The notes: generated by a model not told the origin, from the letters alone. A stretch of DNA of 64,000 nucleotides from Neckera pumila (GCA_963969595.1 OZ018417.1:18602501-18666500); one strand, 5' to 3'; counted from the first letter of the stretch, positions 25,340 to 40,463 are shown. Program-made: numbers and translations.

Positions 25340-26330
25340 TTAGCCTAAACTATCCATGACAAGTAGAATGAGGCTTTGAAAATTCCAAAAATAAATGAAA
25401 AAGTTTTTATTTAAATATCCACCCGTTGTCTTCTATATAGAATCAAGCTTATCAAAATAACAGATAAATCACGAGTAGAAGGAATCTTAGAAAATTGGAA
25501 GAAATAAATAGGAAATTTTTATTTAAATCTCCATGGTTTATTTTTAATTATTAAATCAATGTAACAAATAATATTAAAGAAGGATGAATCTTTGAAATTT
25601 CAAAAAATAAACAAAGAAGTTCTTATTTTAATTCTTCACCCTCTATTTTTATTTATAAAATCAAAATAATAATTCATAATGAAAAGTAATCTTAGAGAAT
25701 TGCCAAAAAAAATAGGAAAGTTCTTGCTTAAATCTCCTTCCCTTAGTTTTTACTATTAAATCAATGTGACAATAGTATTTAAATAGAATGAATCTTTGAA
25801 AAGTCCAAAAAATAAATGGGAAAGTTTTTATTTAAATTTCCAAACATTATTTTTTACTTTTAATCCAAATGAAAATAATTGACAAGAAAGAGTCTTTGAG
25901 AATTACCAAATAATAAATGGATAAATTCTTAAATCTCTACTATTTAAAAAAAATCAGCACGACCAGTAATTCATAATTAGGAAGACTATTTAAAAATTAC
26001 AAAACATAAATAGAGAGGTTTTGACTTAAGCTCCATCCAAGAATTTAATATTCAAATTAAGTTCACAAATCATTCATGATTACAAAGAGTCTTTACAAAT
26101 TGCAAAAATTAAAGGAGAAGTTATCATATAAATCTCCACCCATTTGTTTTATTTTTCCAATCATTGCCACAAATAATAGATGCGTAGGATGAATCTTTGA
26201 GAATTGTAGTAAACTATAGGAGAAGTTTTTCTTCAAAACATCAACCTTTATTTATTGAATTTAAAATGTAATGTTAATGTGACAAATAATTTATAATTGA
26301 TTATTGTAGAGGATTGGTTCTTCAATCTTT
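25340..26330. repeat. AT-rich ~110-bp satellite-like array, about nine units
   Basis: Same unit as at 1.7-3.4 kb, repeated head to tail with substantial divergence; each unit holds AAATCAATGTGACAAATAAT-like and GAATCTTTGA-like blocks. Confidence 0.55.
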
Positions 26331-26418
26331 GAAAAGTTTTTTGTTGCTCTCATGAGGTTTGTGTAGGTGAGGCAACTTCAAGAAGGCGACCAAGGATAAT
26401 AGAAAAGTACAATGTTCT

Positions 26419-27046
26419 TTAACCCCTCAAGTTCCATCAATATTTTTTTCCCCCAAAATGCTCACAAAGTACCATTTTTAGTACAAGAACCAAATTTTTG
26501 GAAAAGAACTTTTTTTGATACATGTAATCATAGGATCTTGTAGGTTGTTGACTTGAGAACATGTGATTATTTCAGAAATATCCACCGCATGGATTGCAAG
26601 CTATAAGCATTCAAGTTCAATATTTTTGGCCCTACAAAAAAATAGGGCAACTACACATTATAGAAAATTTTAGCCCTTTGGAGGGCTGCTCCAGGGTGAC
26701 AAACCAAGCTATTTCAAAGCTTGGTCTGTCACTTTAAAAAAGTGTCGCAGTGAGAAGTCAGCCAAGCTGATTGCTTACCGAAACAGTTAGATTTTGCGAT
26801 TTTTTTTAATACTTTTTTTAAGATTTTTTTTTTTCTTAATAAATTTTAAATTCTTAAATACCCAATTCTTGCACCAGTGCCAGTGCAATTTTAGATAAGC
26901 AAAAATAGGGGGAAATTGATTTTTTCAACTTAAATAAACCAAATTTCAAAGTACCTTGGAGGACTGTATAGCAGCCCTTTGGAGGCTAGAAATTTTCTCT
27001 AATGACTTCACAAGCTCACTTTTCTAAGAAAAAATGTCTTGAATCA
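26419..27046. mobile_element. Piggybac-like left part interrupted by another element
   Basis: TTAA-CCCCTCAAGTTCC at 26419; similarity to the 14.36-kb copy stops near 26656 and resumes at about 27008 with ACTTCACAAGCTCAC. The intervening ~350 bp is a CATTAG-ended element. Confidence 0.5.
26657..27006. mobile_element. CATTAG-ended MITE nested in another element
   Basis: Imperfect inverted ends CATTATAGAAAATTTTAGCCC and GGCTAGAAATTTTCTCTAATG. Inserted in the copy at 26419, as shown by the uninterrupted relative near 14597. Contains short inverted blocks around CCAAGCTATTTCAAAGCTTGG. Confidence 0.55.
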
Positions 27047-27200
27047 TTACAGAAAATCACAGGCCTCTAGAAGGCCGCTCCAAAGTGACCCAACCAATCT
27101 ATTATTTGAAAGTAGCCACAGTGAGTAGTCAGAGTGTGTGAATTTCGGGAAGGATATCAAGACTCACTGATGTGATTGTAGTACAGGTTTGATTAACTGG
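27046..27200. repeat. Partial CATTA-type repeat with CCTCTAGAAGGCCGCTCC
   Basis: Shares GGCCTCTAGAAGGCCGCTCC-like sequence with 44185-44210 and 45690-45710. As in the 44-kb copy, it precedes a fold-back element, which suggests both belong to one larger unit. Confidence 0.35.
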
Positions 27201-27429
27201 GTAATTAATCAAATTCAATGAAATTAACCAAAATCAAGTGGATTTTGATGCTAATTGTCAAATAAATTAGAAACACTAATGATTTCGAACTAGCTTTGTA
27301 AGCTAAATAGTTTAGTGAATTTGAAGTTGAGAAGGAAAGATGTTTCTACAAGTGGGATAGTAGTAGGTACAACAATTTATGTGGGATATGTAAATTAGAA
27401 CTAATAAGAGCACAACCACTCATAGTTAA

Positions 27430-27825
27430 GTAAAAAGCATAAATTGTGTTAAAAGTTAAATTTTAGACCTTATTTAGGCATAGTAAAATAATTTTTTTTA
27501 AAAGTCTTTGAACTAAAAAATGTGGAGAATCAATCTAGTTTTTATCTCCAAAAATCCGTTTGAGGTTTAGAGCCTCTAATAAAAAGTTATGGACAAAATT
27601 TAAAAGGGTTTGGAAGCAAAATTTTCTTTGACATTTAAACACCCTTTTAGGATTTATGATTTTGTCCATAACTTTTTATTGAAAGCTCTAAATTTCAAAC
27701 GGATTTTTGTAGATGAAAACCAGATTGATTCTCTACATTTTTTTGTTCAAATATTTAAAAAAAAATAATTCTATTATGCCTAAATGAGGTCTGAAATTCG
27801 ACTTTCAACACAATTCTTGAATTTG
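27430..27825. repeat. Fold-back element, centre near 27635
   Basis: Left arm (TTTAGGCATAGTAAAATAAT, then CAAAAATCCGTTTGAGGTTTA, then AAAAAGTTATGGACAAAAT) is repeated in reverse complement on the right (ATTTTGTCCATAACTTTTTAT ... ATTATGCCTAAATGAGGTC). Arms of about 190 bp. No coding capacity. Confidence 0.65.
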
Positions 27826-28059
27826 AACAATAAGTGATCTCTCTTCAAAATATCCCATATTCTTTGAGATTTCACCATGGACAATTGATTTTTCTATATA
27901 AACAACCTCTTCACCCTCCATTTTCACCAATTGTCAATGAATTATGACTATCACATTGCCATTAAAAAAGATCTTGATAGTAGATGTCATTGGACTAATT
28001 TTGACATTTGATTTTTTTTTCAAAACTTGGTTAGAGTATAAGGTATGCAATAATCAGGG

Positions 28060-28987
28060 TTAACCCCTAAAGGACCATTGTCCCTTCGGGGGACAAATGG
28101 GATTTCGGGCAGGTACCTACGGGCTGAATTTTTGTCGTGATTTTCTGAAACTTTTTTTGAAGATAGAAAACTGATAAGCTTCGTGGGAATATAATTTTTT
28201 TTCAATTGGTGTCCAGGAACAAAAGTTATGCGCAAATAAGCTCAAAATAGGGGAGAGCGGGCAGCAAAAAAAATTTGCAAAAAATTAAATTTTTTCTTTT
28301 GACTTTTTTTTCCTTATAGCTTATATTTTTGCCTAATTGGAAAGCTTTGATTCATTTCATTTGGATTTTTTATGAGAAATTTATGAACAATCTTGTTTTT
28401 CGGGCAATTAGAGCATCTTCTTGAAAAAAATAACTTGTAGGATTCATTTTGGAATGCAATTTTGTAATTTCTCAAAAAAAAAAGTTCCATGTGGTTTAGT
28501 TTTCTTGCTAGAACAATCTCACCATTGGAATTAGTGCATTTTAATTTCATCTAAAAGATATTAATACTTTAGATTTTCCTTCTATCTTGTACTATTGTCT
28601 ACTTAATAATTTTTTTAAGAATGAAAATTAAGTTTTTTGAATTTCTTTTTTTTTCCTAGACTCTCAACTCAATTCTCCACTAGAAAGATTTAAAGCTCAA
28701 AACTCTGTAGTGCAAAAAATTTAAGTTAAAAATGTTCAAAGTCCAAAAATCTAATACCGCAATGTGTTGAAAATCTTGTTTTTTTCACTTCAAACGTAGA
28801 TATTTTGCAATCTGTGCGGTCAAAAATTCTGAAAATTTTTCTACACATTGTCATACTAGTTAGATATCAGACCTTATTGTTGGATGTGCAAAAAAAACAA
28901 TTTTCAAATATTTTTACTCTTTGCACTAGAAATGACAATTTTGAGAGTTTTTTGGCAGAAAAATGACCTTGGTCCTTTAGGGGTTAA
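28060..28987. mobile_element. TTAA-flanked element, intact-looking copy (920 bp)
   Basis: Element 28064-28983 with inverted ends CCCCTAAAGGACCA and TGGTCCTTTAGGGG (approximately), flanked on both sides by TTAA, which fits a target-site duplication. No open frame of useful length is inside, so it is non-autonomous. Perfect TTAA flanks with ends starting CCC are the hallmark of the piggyBac superfamily. The inner left part GGGCAGGTACCTACGGGC is shared with copies near 8.5, 54.6 and 60.7 kb. Confidence 0.7.
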
Positions 28988-29250
28988 AGTGCATTACAAT
29001 ACTTGAATCATGATTATTTAATGCTTTGTACTTGGATATTGAACCACTGAACACATCCCGATTGGATATCTATTAATGGCACTTTAGGATTTAGGATTTC
29101 AAAATTAGATTAAAAGCTCCTAAAGATAAATTTGGAATTAAAATTTGGGAATTGAGGTCATCAAAATAATAGGATCAAAGTCATCAAACAAAATAAAAAA
29201 TAAAAATATTATAATAGAATATCCACTTTCCACCTCAAAGAGGCAATTGT

Positions 29251-29330
29251 CCCGTCGTCGTCCCCGTCGCCCCAGTCGTCGTCTCCGTCATCGTCTCCGT
29301 CGTCGTCGTCGTCATTGTCCCCTTCTCCGT
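29251..29330 (+). repeat. CGT/CTC-rich microsatellite in the ATP2 leader
   Basis: A stretch of CGTCGT and CTCCGT triplets lies 115-190 bases upstream of the ATP2 start, probably in the 5' UTR. CT-rich leaders are common in highly expressed plant genes. The frame upstream of the chosen ATG is open through this repeat, so a longer protein is formally possible, but that extension would be low-complexity Arg/Ser. Confidence 0.7.
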
Positions 29331-29444
29331 GTCCCAAAGCTAAGCTTCTCCCAATGGTGCAGAAGTTCAGAGTCCTTGGCCGCAAGCCCTAACTCGACTG
29401 TTGTACCTCTCGCCGTGAAGCTCTCCGTCGTCGCAGTCGCAGCC

Positions 29445-32796
<3,352 letters not shown>

Positions 32797-34632
32797 ATTT
32801 GATTGTGATTGTTCAGCAATGCAGCTCGCAATCAACTCCAAAGTGAAAATGTGAAGTTGACACTCCGAAGAGAGATTTGTATAGCATTGCTCGTTCCAGT
32901 TTTGGTAGAGCAGCCTGCTCGAGCACTAAAGTAATTTCCTTAGGGGACGCTCAGAAATTTCTGTGGTGCATTTATATGTTTGGGGAACAATAATGATGTG
33001 GTGGGCTTCTAGAATGTTGAATAGATGATGTCACGGGTTCCAAGAGCTTGTCTTGGGACTTCATGCGCCCACACATCCTGGTGTATTACCCTCGTGACAT
33101 TCTGCTAGGGTTTCTCTCGAATAAATATTCTGTGCTCGCAAAAAATCATTTTTATGTGAAACTGACCACCAGTAATGTTGTGAACATTAGTGCCACCTTC
33201 CTTGTTTGAAGAACATTAGCATTTCGTTTCAATGCCGGTATTTAGAAATATTTGTAGGAATATCATGAATTTCCAAAAGTGGAAAGTGTAAATCCTCTAA
33301 AACTAAAGATTTGCAGATGTAAGATTCGCAGATTCACCCTAACTTGTAACTAGCTGCCGGTTCTTCCCCAAACCATCACAATCTCAAGAGCAACCAAGAG
33401 TTGAAGCATTTTGAGCCTTTAGGGGTGTCCATTTAAGGGGAGCCCAATACCCTATGTCTTCAAAATATCACTTGTTGCTTCAAATATGTATATTTTGGGC
33501 TGAATTTTTCTTGAAGTTGCTAATGACCTCATTTACCCCTTTGGTGACCTCATTTACTCCGTACTGATGCTACGAACCAAAATAGTTTGGTGACTACCTT
33601 GGTCATAGGGGCCCCGTCTTTACAAGGTTAACGAAGGTTACACAAAGGTTAAGTGGGCATTTGGGGTGCTCCCACCTTACCTCAGTAGAACTATCCAACA
33701 AATACTTCATTCACACCAAACTCTTCATTCATGACAAGTAAATTTTTTTCTATTTCTTCTTCTTCTTCTTCTTTCTCATATGATTCTTCTTGGGACGGGT
33801 TTCTCCTGTCAGATCTGACAATTTGCCATACTCGTCATTACTTCACATTTTATTTTCTTAATTTCCTTCAAAAACACAGAACGTAACTAATGGCAAGTAG
33901 AAAAATTAGAAGGCGCTATGTCCTAGAGCGCTAAGCTTTTCTGTACTCTACACCCACCAACCCAACGACAGTCCTGTAATTGCATACTCTTCTTATATTG
34001 TCTAAAAATCTGATTAACACCATCTGCATGTTCGGTTCTTAACAAATATGCAAACATATGCAAGGAGCCCCTTTTGTCCCCGCAAGGCACTGTCGTTAGA
34101 GGGTTGAGTGCATGTTCACTGCGTTGTCACTTCAGAGAAATATATGCAGTTGACACCTAATTTTTCTGTATTTCTGTAGGATAAATTAGATACTTAACCT
34201 GCCTTGATTAAGTGATAATGTACGCTATCAATTTACAGTTGTCTATAGCATTCAGCAACGCATAATTATCCAGTCATTGAGCAATGTCAACTCTTCCTCT
34301 CTCTTCATACCCTCACCGAATACCAGTTACTAATTCAGACCTACGTCAATCATTTGCAGCACTTCATTCACACAAAATTAATCACAAACCACTTGGTAGA
34401 ACATCCCATCACAACAACCAGATGAGACAATGTAACCGACCCCCATTGGGTATACCAATAGGTCAAATAAAGAGTGATCCCAACTGAGTCTTCAACAATC
34501 AAATGTCCATACATTAGCAAAATTGATCATCTATACATGTCTCGTTCCACGGAATGCCATGCCCGCAGGATGCTGTAAGAAACAAACGCTCTAGCTTGCA
34601 CTACTATAGTGAACTATGCAACATGATTGACT
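32797..34632. other. Convergent spacer between ATP2 and the plastid-protein gene
   Basis: Holds the ATP2 3' UTR (to about 33140), then mixed-composition spacer with a short CTT microsatellite near 33757-33776. No coding exon or clear repeat family was found. Confidence 0.5.
33120..33125 (+). promoter_or_regulatory. Candidate ATP2 polyadenylation signal AATAAA
   Basis: AATAAA occurs 324 bases after the ATP2 stop codon, after which the sequence becomes AT-rich and non-coding. The position suits a plant 3' UTR. It is only a motif match. Confidence 0.4.
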
Positions 34633-36044
34633 TCAGAAGTCTGGAGTACCTTGCCCAGAGGAGGAAGATGGAGCGTCAAGAGGAGGAAGGTCGTCGTAAG
34701 GGAGAGAAGGGAGTCCATTGCGACCTTCAGCGGCGCTGGTGGTGCTCTCCCTGACAGGGACCCCATTTACTTCATCATCGTATGTGGTGACGGAGACTTG
34801 AGTAGCAGGTGCTCTCGAGACTGGAGGGTCAGTGGCTAAGGCCTTCTGCGCGGCTCTTGTTGCTGAACTCTTTGCCCTTTCTTGCACCTCATTCTGTGCC
34901 CAATTCATAGAGTTTCAGTAAATGTGAGTAGATATAGCAGTTAGTATTTAGGGGACAGTAGAATAGAGGATCTGTCGTGCAACCCGAGCATTCTATAGGC
35001 TATGGAAGGCAATGAAGTCCTAAATTAGGTATAGAGAAACCTAGTGTCTTCATAAAGATCGAAGGTCAAGAAGATCAACCCATCGGCAACTGTTTTCGGT
35101 GAATTTTTATAAGACCCTACGCAGGACAACCCGCTTGCCCTGCACGCCCTAGCAATTGGTCTGGCTTTATTACAAACCCTTTCCTACAGGGTTTGTGATT
35201 GATGAGGGGCTTCACCAGCAGGGGTCTTGGCAGAAACCTCTATACTGTGTTGCGTTCCTTTTCATTGCGAACTGGCAAGTATACTGTAATTCAAAGAAGC
35301 AGCTCGGCTGAGGATGGGCTAGGACGCTTTTACCTGGAATTCACGGATTTGACGTTGCTGTTCAGCTTGCCGTTGTCCTACTTCGCTCAAAAGCTCGCCC
35401 ACTAGGCTGCCAATGCGCTCACTGACAGTTTCCGCAAGTGCTTTCCCCAAGAAGAAGGCGTCTAACAATTGTTTACTCTCCGGGTCACCTACAAAATCAC
35501 CACACCCACAATTCATTCACACAAAAGTACAAAATACAATTACACATCTTATCTTCACGTGATTTAATCCCATTCTTTCATGGAGCTCTCAACGGTGATA
35601 AAAAGAATATCTGCCAATCCACAACGACCCATCCACACGACATTTCAATGACAAAAACTATAACCTTCCATATATAATGCCGCTTTCTAGACTCGAGCAA
35701 ACACATCACTGAGACCTCTCTTGTGAAAGCCAGCTCGAATTCCGACAAACCCAAATTTTCCCAAACTATGCAAACCCAAACACGTCGTGGGTAATTCATC
35801 TAGAACCCCGATAAACCCGATAATCCAATAAACCCCAAATCCCGAGCCTTATGAAAACCCAATCCCAGCACCGAAACGTACCACCCGCTCGCTGCGCTCG
35901 CACACAAACGCCGCCACCACCGCCGCTTCGCTTGAGACTAAACGTGGCGGGCACCTGGCCAGATACCGCCGAAGAGCGGCCGCTGATGCTGCAGAGCGAG
36001 GAGAGAGACGAAGAAGACGCCAGCGACGCCATCGCCATGGCCAT
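34633..36044 (-). CDS. Chloroplast-targeted protein, At4g13200-like, 3 exons
   Basis: Minus-strand gene; exons 36044-35882, 35488-35334 and 34893-34633, with GT-AG introns and phases 1 and 0, giving 192 residues. The start is the first of three in-frame ATGs (MAMAMASLASSSS). Residues 1 to about 50 are Ser/Ala-rich, acid-free and end in a Gly/Arg/Val stretch, as plastid transit peptides do. The core in exon 2 reads SKQLLDAFFLGKALAE and then QAEQQRQIREFQ; exon 3 continues NEVQERAKSSATRAAQKALA, a predicted helix with coiled-coil character. This pattern matches my memory of Arabidopsis At4g13200, an uncharacterised plastid protein reported from plastoglobule preparations. The C-terminal 60 residues are Pro/Ser/Thr-rich and probably disordered. 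No catalytic motif is visible, and a structural or membrane-associated role is only inference. It is convergent with ATP2, about 1.8 kb between stop codons. Confidence 0.85.
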
Positions 36045-36360
36045 GGCGTAGAATTCAAGTAGGCACAACAATAGAACTAGCGATTGCCTAGTAGAAATTT
36101 AGGGTTGCAATCACAAACTGAGATGCAGAAGCTCGCAACGTCTGATTTCCGGAAGTGGGGTGGGCAAGAATCAAGGAAACAGCGGATTGGCATGAAATGG
36201 CTGCATCAGGGTCGCCGCGATGGCGTGACAGAGCGCGTGGGTGGTGGAGCTGCGGCGATCGTCATCAACCGGGCAGCTTCGGGCCCATCCGTCTTCGCCT
36301 CGCCAAGTGGAGCCATGCAATCACCAGTTTCCATGATCTCTAAGGTAGGAGGCTCTTAAA
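36045..36360 (-). promoter_or_regulatory. GC-rich 5' flank of the plastid-protein gene
   Basis: About 300 bases of elevated GC directly upstream of the minus-strand start at 36044, ending where AT-rich repeat sequence begins. Likely promoter and leader. Open frames on the plus strand here have no recognisable product. Confidence 0.45.
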
Positions 36361-36539
36361 GCGAGCATCTAAGGGCTGGTCCCCCTTTTTCATGTGGTTT
36401 CTTGGATGGGATTATTTTTTGCTCATTTTCTAGACAAAGAGAAATAGATTCTGATTGTAACCCAAGTCGTTTCGTATTTTTTGAAGCATTTTTGAATTAC
36501 TTATGAATTTTCTAGAGGCTTCAAATGTCTTCTAATGTT

Positions 36540-36672
36540 TCAAAGTATTGAGAATAGGTGTATCCAAAAGCAATCATAGAGTCATATGAATAGTGAGAGT
36601 ACATTTTAGGCAAGAATATCCACTGTGTAATTTTAGGAAGTGTGCGATTTTAGGTGCAGTTACCTTAACTTA
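36540..36672. repeat. Partial copy of the AGGTAACT MITE
   Basis: Reverse-complement match to 50300-50400 (CAATCATAGAGTCATATGAA, TACATTTTAGGCAAGAATAT), ending in the family's terminal GGTGCAGTTACCTTA. Confidence 0.45.
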
Positions 36673-37180
36673 ACTTATGAGTCCCCCAAAAGACTTTTTT
36701 AGGTCTCACTATCTTATTAGTCAAATGACATTTTTCATTTTCTTATGAGATAATTTTTTACGAGATTATTTGTGAGCGCAAGAGAATTTCATCGCTAGTT
36801 GTTTCATAAATTTTTCAATGCTCAAGTAATATCTTACAAGTTTTTATTATAGTTGTGAACACAAGGTATTTAATCTTTGTATATTATTGACCCACTTTAA
36901 TCTGTAAATGATAAATATATAGAAAACCACATTTCATTCCGTGGTCTAGACTCAAGGGCAGGAGGCTTTGCATCAATAGAAGCTATTGTGAAGAAGTTTG
37001 AGTAGCTACTTTATGCGAAATTCAAATCCCTTCCATGAATAAAAATATAAAAAGAGAGACATTGTTCTTTTACTATTGTTTCAGTCTCCTTATTCTACAT
37101 TTCTATTGCTACAACAGCAAAGCCTCTCTGCATAGCATAGATTTTTGTTATATATCTTGATTTTATTCAAAAGGCCCAAT

Positions 37181-37345
37181 TACAGGGAGATCGGGAAGGC
37201 GTTACCCCCCCCCCCCCCCCCCCCCCCCGATATTATATTGTAGCATGTAACTAACTTTTTGTTTTTAGAAAGTTTGGGGGGGGGTATAGTTACATGCTGC
37301 AATATAATAATGGGGGGGAGATAACGCCTTCCCGATCTCCCTGTG
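37181..37345. mobile_element. Palindromic MITE, 165 bp, 24-base C run inside
   Basis: Nearly full-length palindrome with ends (C/T)ACAGGGAGATCGGGAAGG and CCTTCCCGATCTCCCTGTG, flanked by the 3-bp repeat AAT (37178-37180 and 37346-37348). The left arm has 24 C (37205-37228) where the right arm has 7-9 G. Same family as 42846-43001. Confidence 0.7.
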
Positions 37346-37541
37346 AATTATTTAAAAATCAATGGTGGTTGTAATAAGCTAATCAAAATGGTTCATTTAA
37401 TTTGTTGCACAATATTTTGGTTGTCTTACATTTAATTAGGAATATTGAAATATTGTGCAACAAATAAGATGAACCATTTCGAAATTCCTAATTAGGAATA
37501 TAGAATTATTGAATAGAATAAATGGTGTAATGGAAGCCACT

Positions 37542-37862
37542 ATTGTCAATTTTGTTAAAATGGCAGTATTCCGTTAGCTTGGCACTTTTAACAATTCAGA
37601 CTATGCAATTTGAAATGCTCTAAAATCTATACTGATTCTAGATATCTGAAATCTATATCAATTTTAGATATTTGAAATCTACAAAGGTCCTAGATATTTC
37701 AAACCATGTGGTGTGAAATCTTTATCATTCATAGATTTTTGAAATCTATAACTATCCTAGATTTCTAAATCTATACCAATCCTAGATGTCTCTTTTGCGG
37801 TTTAGACCATGCAATTTGAAAATGGCACATCAAATACCGCCATTTTAACAAAATTGACCATC
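37542..37862. mobile_element. MITE with TGTCAATTTTGTTAAAATGGC ends
   Basis: Inverted ends (TGTCAATTTTGTTAAAATGG and CCATTTTAACAAAATTGACC) enclose about six degenerate ~28-bp units of the type GAAATCTATA..CTAGAT. Same family as 41718-42027, 43544-43710 and 63213-63404. Confidence 0.6.
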
Positions 37863-38174
37863 ATGGAAGATTTCTATAAGTAAGAGAAAACTATTCTTTT
37901 CATTTATTAATTTATGTAATTGCTCAAATAATGTCTCAAGCAATAAAATTTTGAGTTTTTATATCATTATATGCTTTTAAACTCTAATGACCCAAGTGAC
38001 TGTTTTTTGGTCATTGTCCCTCTTTTTCAAGCTTCCTGTTTTCAAATTCTGAATTTAAAAAAAACAAAAACTATTTATGAAAAATAGACTACATTATGAA
38101 TCCAATGGTAGTAGTTTCATCAAATTTTGAGTTAAATGTCGCCTTTTGGAATTTTTCAAAATTATATGGTATTG

Positions 38175-38721
38175 AGGTAGAGGCCCCCAATGGCGACCCT
38201 CATTAGAGAAAAAATCAGCCCTACGAAGGGTTGCTCCACGGACCCCTTTAGTACCTTGAAATTTCATTTATTGGATTTGAAAATTTATTTTCTCCTATTT
38301 CCACGCATCTAAAATTGCAGTGACAATGGCGTAGGAACCCAATTTTACAAGTTAAAAATTAATTAATTAATCTTTAAAAAATAAAAAATATTTTTTTTTT
38401 GCAAAGTCTGACTACTTTGGTGAGCAGTCACACACTTTGATTGCTCACCAGGGGTACTTTTCCAAGTTGACAGGCCAAGCTTGAAATAGCTTGGCATGTC
38501 AATCTGGAGAGGCCCTTCGGAGGGCTTTCTTTTTTTCTAATGGTACACAATGGCGTCCCTTTCTAAGAAGGGGCGTCATTTCAAAACCCAAATGTAGACA
38601 TACCAAACATAACGTATTATCTTTTATTGAAATAATAAGCCATATATGGCCCATTTAGAATTGCGTTTCAAAATGACGCCCTTTCCTAGCTAGAAAGGGA
38701 CACCATTGGGTGCCTCTACCT
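38175..38721. mobile_element. TIR element AGGTAGAGGC with a nested MITE
   Basis: Ends AGGTAGAGGCCCCCAATGGC and CCATTGGGTGCCTCTACCT are inverted repeats. A CATTAG-ended element occupies 38206-38543. The rest forms an inner inverted pair (GGGGCGTCATTTCAAAA / TTTCAAAATGACGCCC). Confidence 0.55.
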
Positions 38722-38811
38722 TATAAAGTTTACAACTCATTTCTTGGGGTTCGGTTTGGACATGGACCAAAAGGTCAACCAATCAATGTGATTCTTGCCT
38801 ATTGTCTTCAA

Positions 38812-39085
38812 AAACATTAGATGACTATTTTGAGGGCATTGGAGGGCCGTTTTAGGCCCATTTCCAAACCTGGCCCGATCTACAAACAATCGGTATTGGC
38901 TGTCAGAATTTTTTTTCCCATATAGCATTTCAAGCAAATTTTTTTTAATTTTTAATTTTTTTTGAAAATGACGTGGCACACTCTCAGTTACATCAGCCAA
39001 TAGTTATCCTGCGTTCCGCAATCTGGGAACGCATGATAACTTGCAGTCTCTTAGAGGCCTCAAATGTCATCTAATGAGGTAGATT
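38812..39085. mobile_element. Relative of the CATTAGAGGGGA element
   Basis: Starts near CATTAGATGACTATTTTGAG and ends near CTCAAATGTCATCTAATG. Shares GGCCCATTTCCAAACCTGGCC-type sequence and the GCAATCTGGGAACGC block with 52688-53025. Confidence 0.45.
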
Positions 39086-40463
39086 CACTTCAAAAAAAGG
39101 AAGATTCACCTCAAAAAAGGTAGATACCAGGAGTTCAAGGAAAAGACAAGTGTTGCATTCTTTTCTTTCTTACAAACACCTCTCATTTCAATGACCACTG
39201 TGCATTGCAAGCTCTACCATGAATTAGAAAATGCTTGAAATGTTGTGAAATTTTACATGTACATTTTCAAAGAATCTTTCACTAAGCACAAAAAGGGCAT
39301 CATTTCAAAATATTCCCACAAAGATATGTTCCTTCAAAGTGCAGTGCCCTATATTTCCGTTGATCCAAACAAAACTTCAAAGTTAAATATCTCCTAAATC
39401 ATGCCATCAAATAATATGAGTTTTTTTGAGGTACTCACTCACTCTCAATGTGAACTTCAAGATCCTATAGTTACATTTTATTTGATCTCAAGAAAAAATA
39501 AGCAAAAAGATTGCTCAACTTCTTGGCAATTTAGTCTATTTTGAAAGTACACCCCCCTTAGGTCATTAGGTATTAAGGAAAACTCTTTGACTTTATCAAA
39601 AATCTGGCCATTTTTGCCTTGACTTCTCTTTGGCCATTGTAATCGTTTTTGGGTGGATAGCCTAACACCCTTAGGTTGCCATTTTCCGCAATGAGATCTA
39701 CAAGACACACAATGATCAGAAAGAACAATAGGATTCAACAAAAGAAGAATTTTGGCCCTATTTGAAATTGATATGAATCAAGAGTCTCTTTTTAATTCAA
39801 TTACAATCATAACAATTTTTCTATAAAGATAATAATAATAAATGAAAAACATTGGCACTTTCAAAAAGCAAATTTGAATGAAGTCTTTCTTGTATTTAAT
39901 TTTGTTTATTCAATCTTTGGACCTCAATAATGACAAAGTTTACAATAACATTTGAAATCAAAAATCCATTTATTCCAAAATGATAATACTTTGAATTTGG
40001 TAGAGATAAAATATTGATTTCCCAAATGGTGATAGAAGAGTGGATAAGATTCCATTATTTTTCTTCAAATATTTTAACCTTTGTAGTAATAGAATTTTTT
40101 ATTCCACCAAATTATAATATATTTCCTTTGCATAAATATACAAAGTTTGTTACTCTACTTAGTTTACTAACCCAATACAAAAAAATTAAGCTAAATCTAC
40201 AATTTGGCTAGTGAATATTTCCTTTATTCTTATAAATACTTTTATAGATGAAAAAACACATTATTAATTACCAATATTCCATTTGTTTTTAAATTTGGGT
40301 TTTTTTTGCTATAAATGTACTTAATAGTACTTTTAGTTCAAATACTAAAGAAAGTTTTGTTAATTGCAAAACACCCTAATTGGAAAAGAGATCTAAATAT
40401 ATCAAAAAATTGCAAGTTACAATGAAAATTATATATTATATATACTTTCCTAGCGAAGTAATT

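Noticed and set aside
28064..28075. CCCCTAAA termini as interstitial telomere repeats (plant CCCTAAA)
   Set aside because: Only one unit occurs per end, always next to TTAA and paired with an inverted partner; no tandem telomeric array.
29145..29444. N-terminal extension of ATP2 from an upstream in-frame ATG
   Set aside because: The extension would be AT-rich sequence followed by Arg/Ser triplet repeat; the ATG at 29445 opens a typical presequence.
36084..36359. 91-codon plus-strand frame next to the plastid-protein gene
   Set aside because: It sits in the GC-rich promoter side of the minus-strand gene; overlapping frames are equally open and no family fits.
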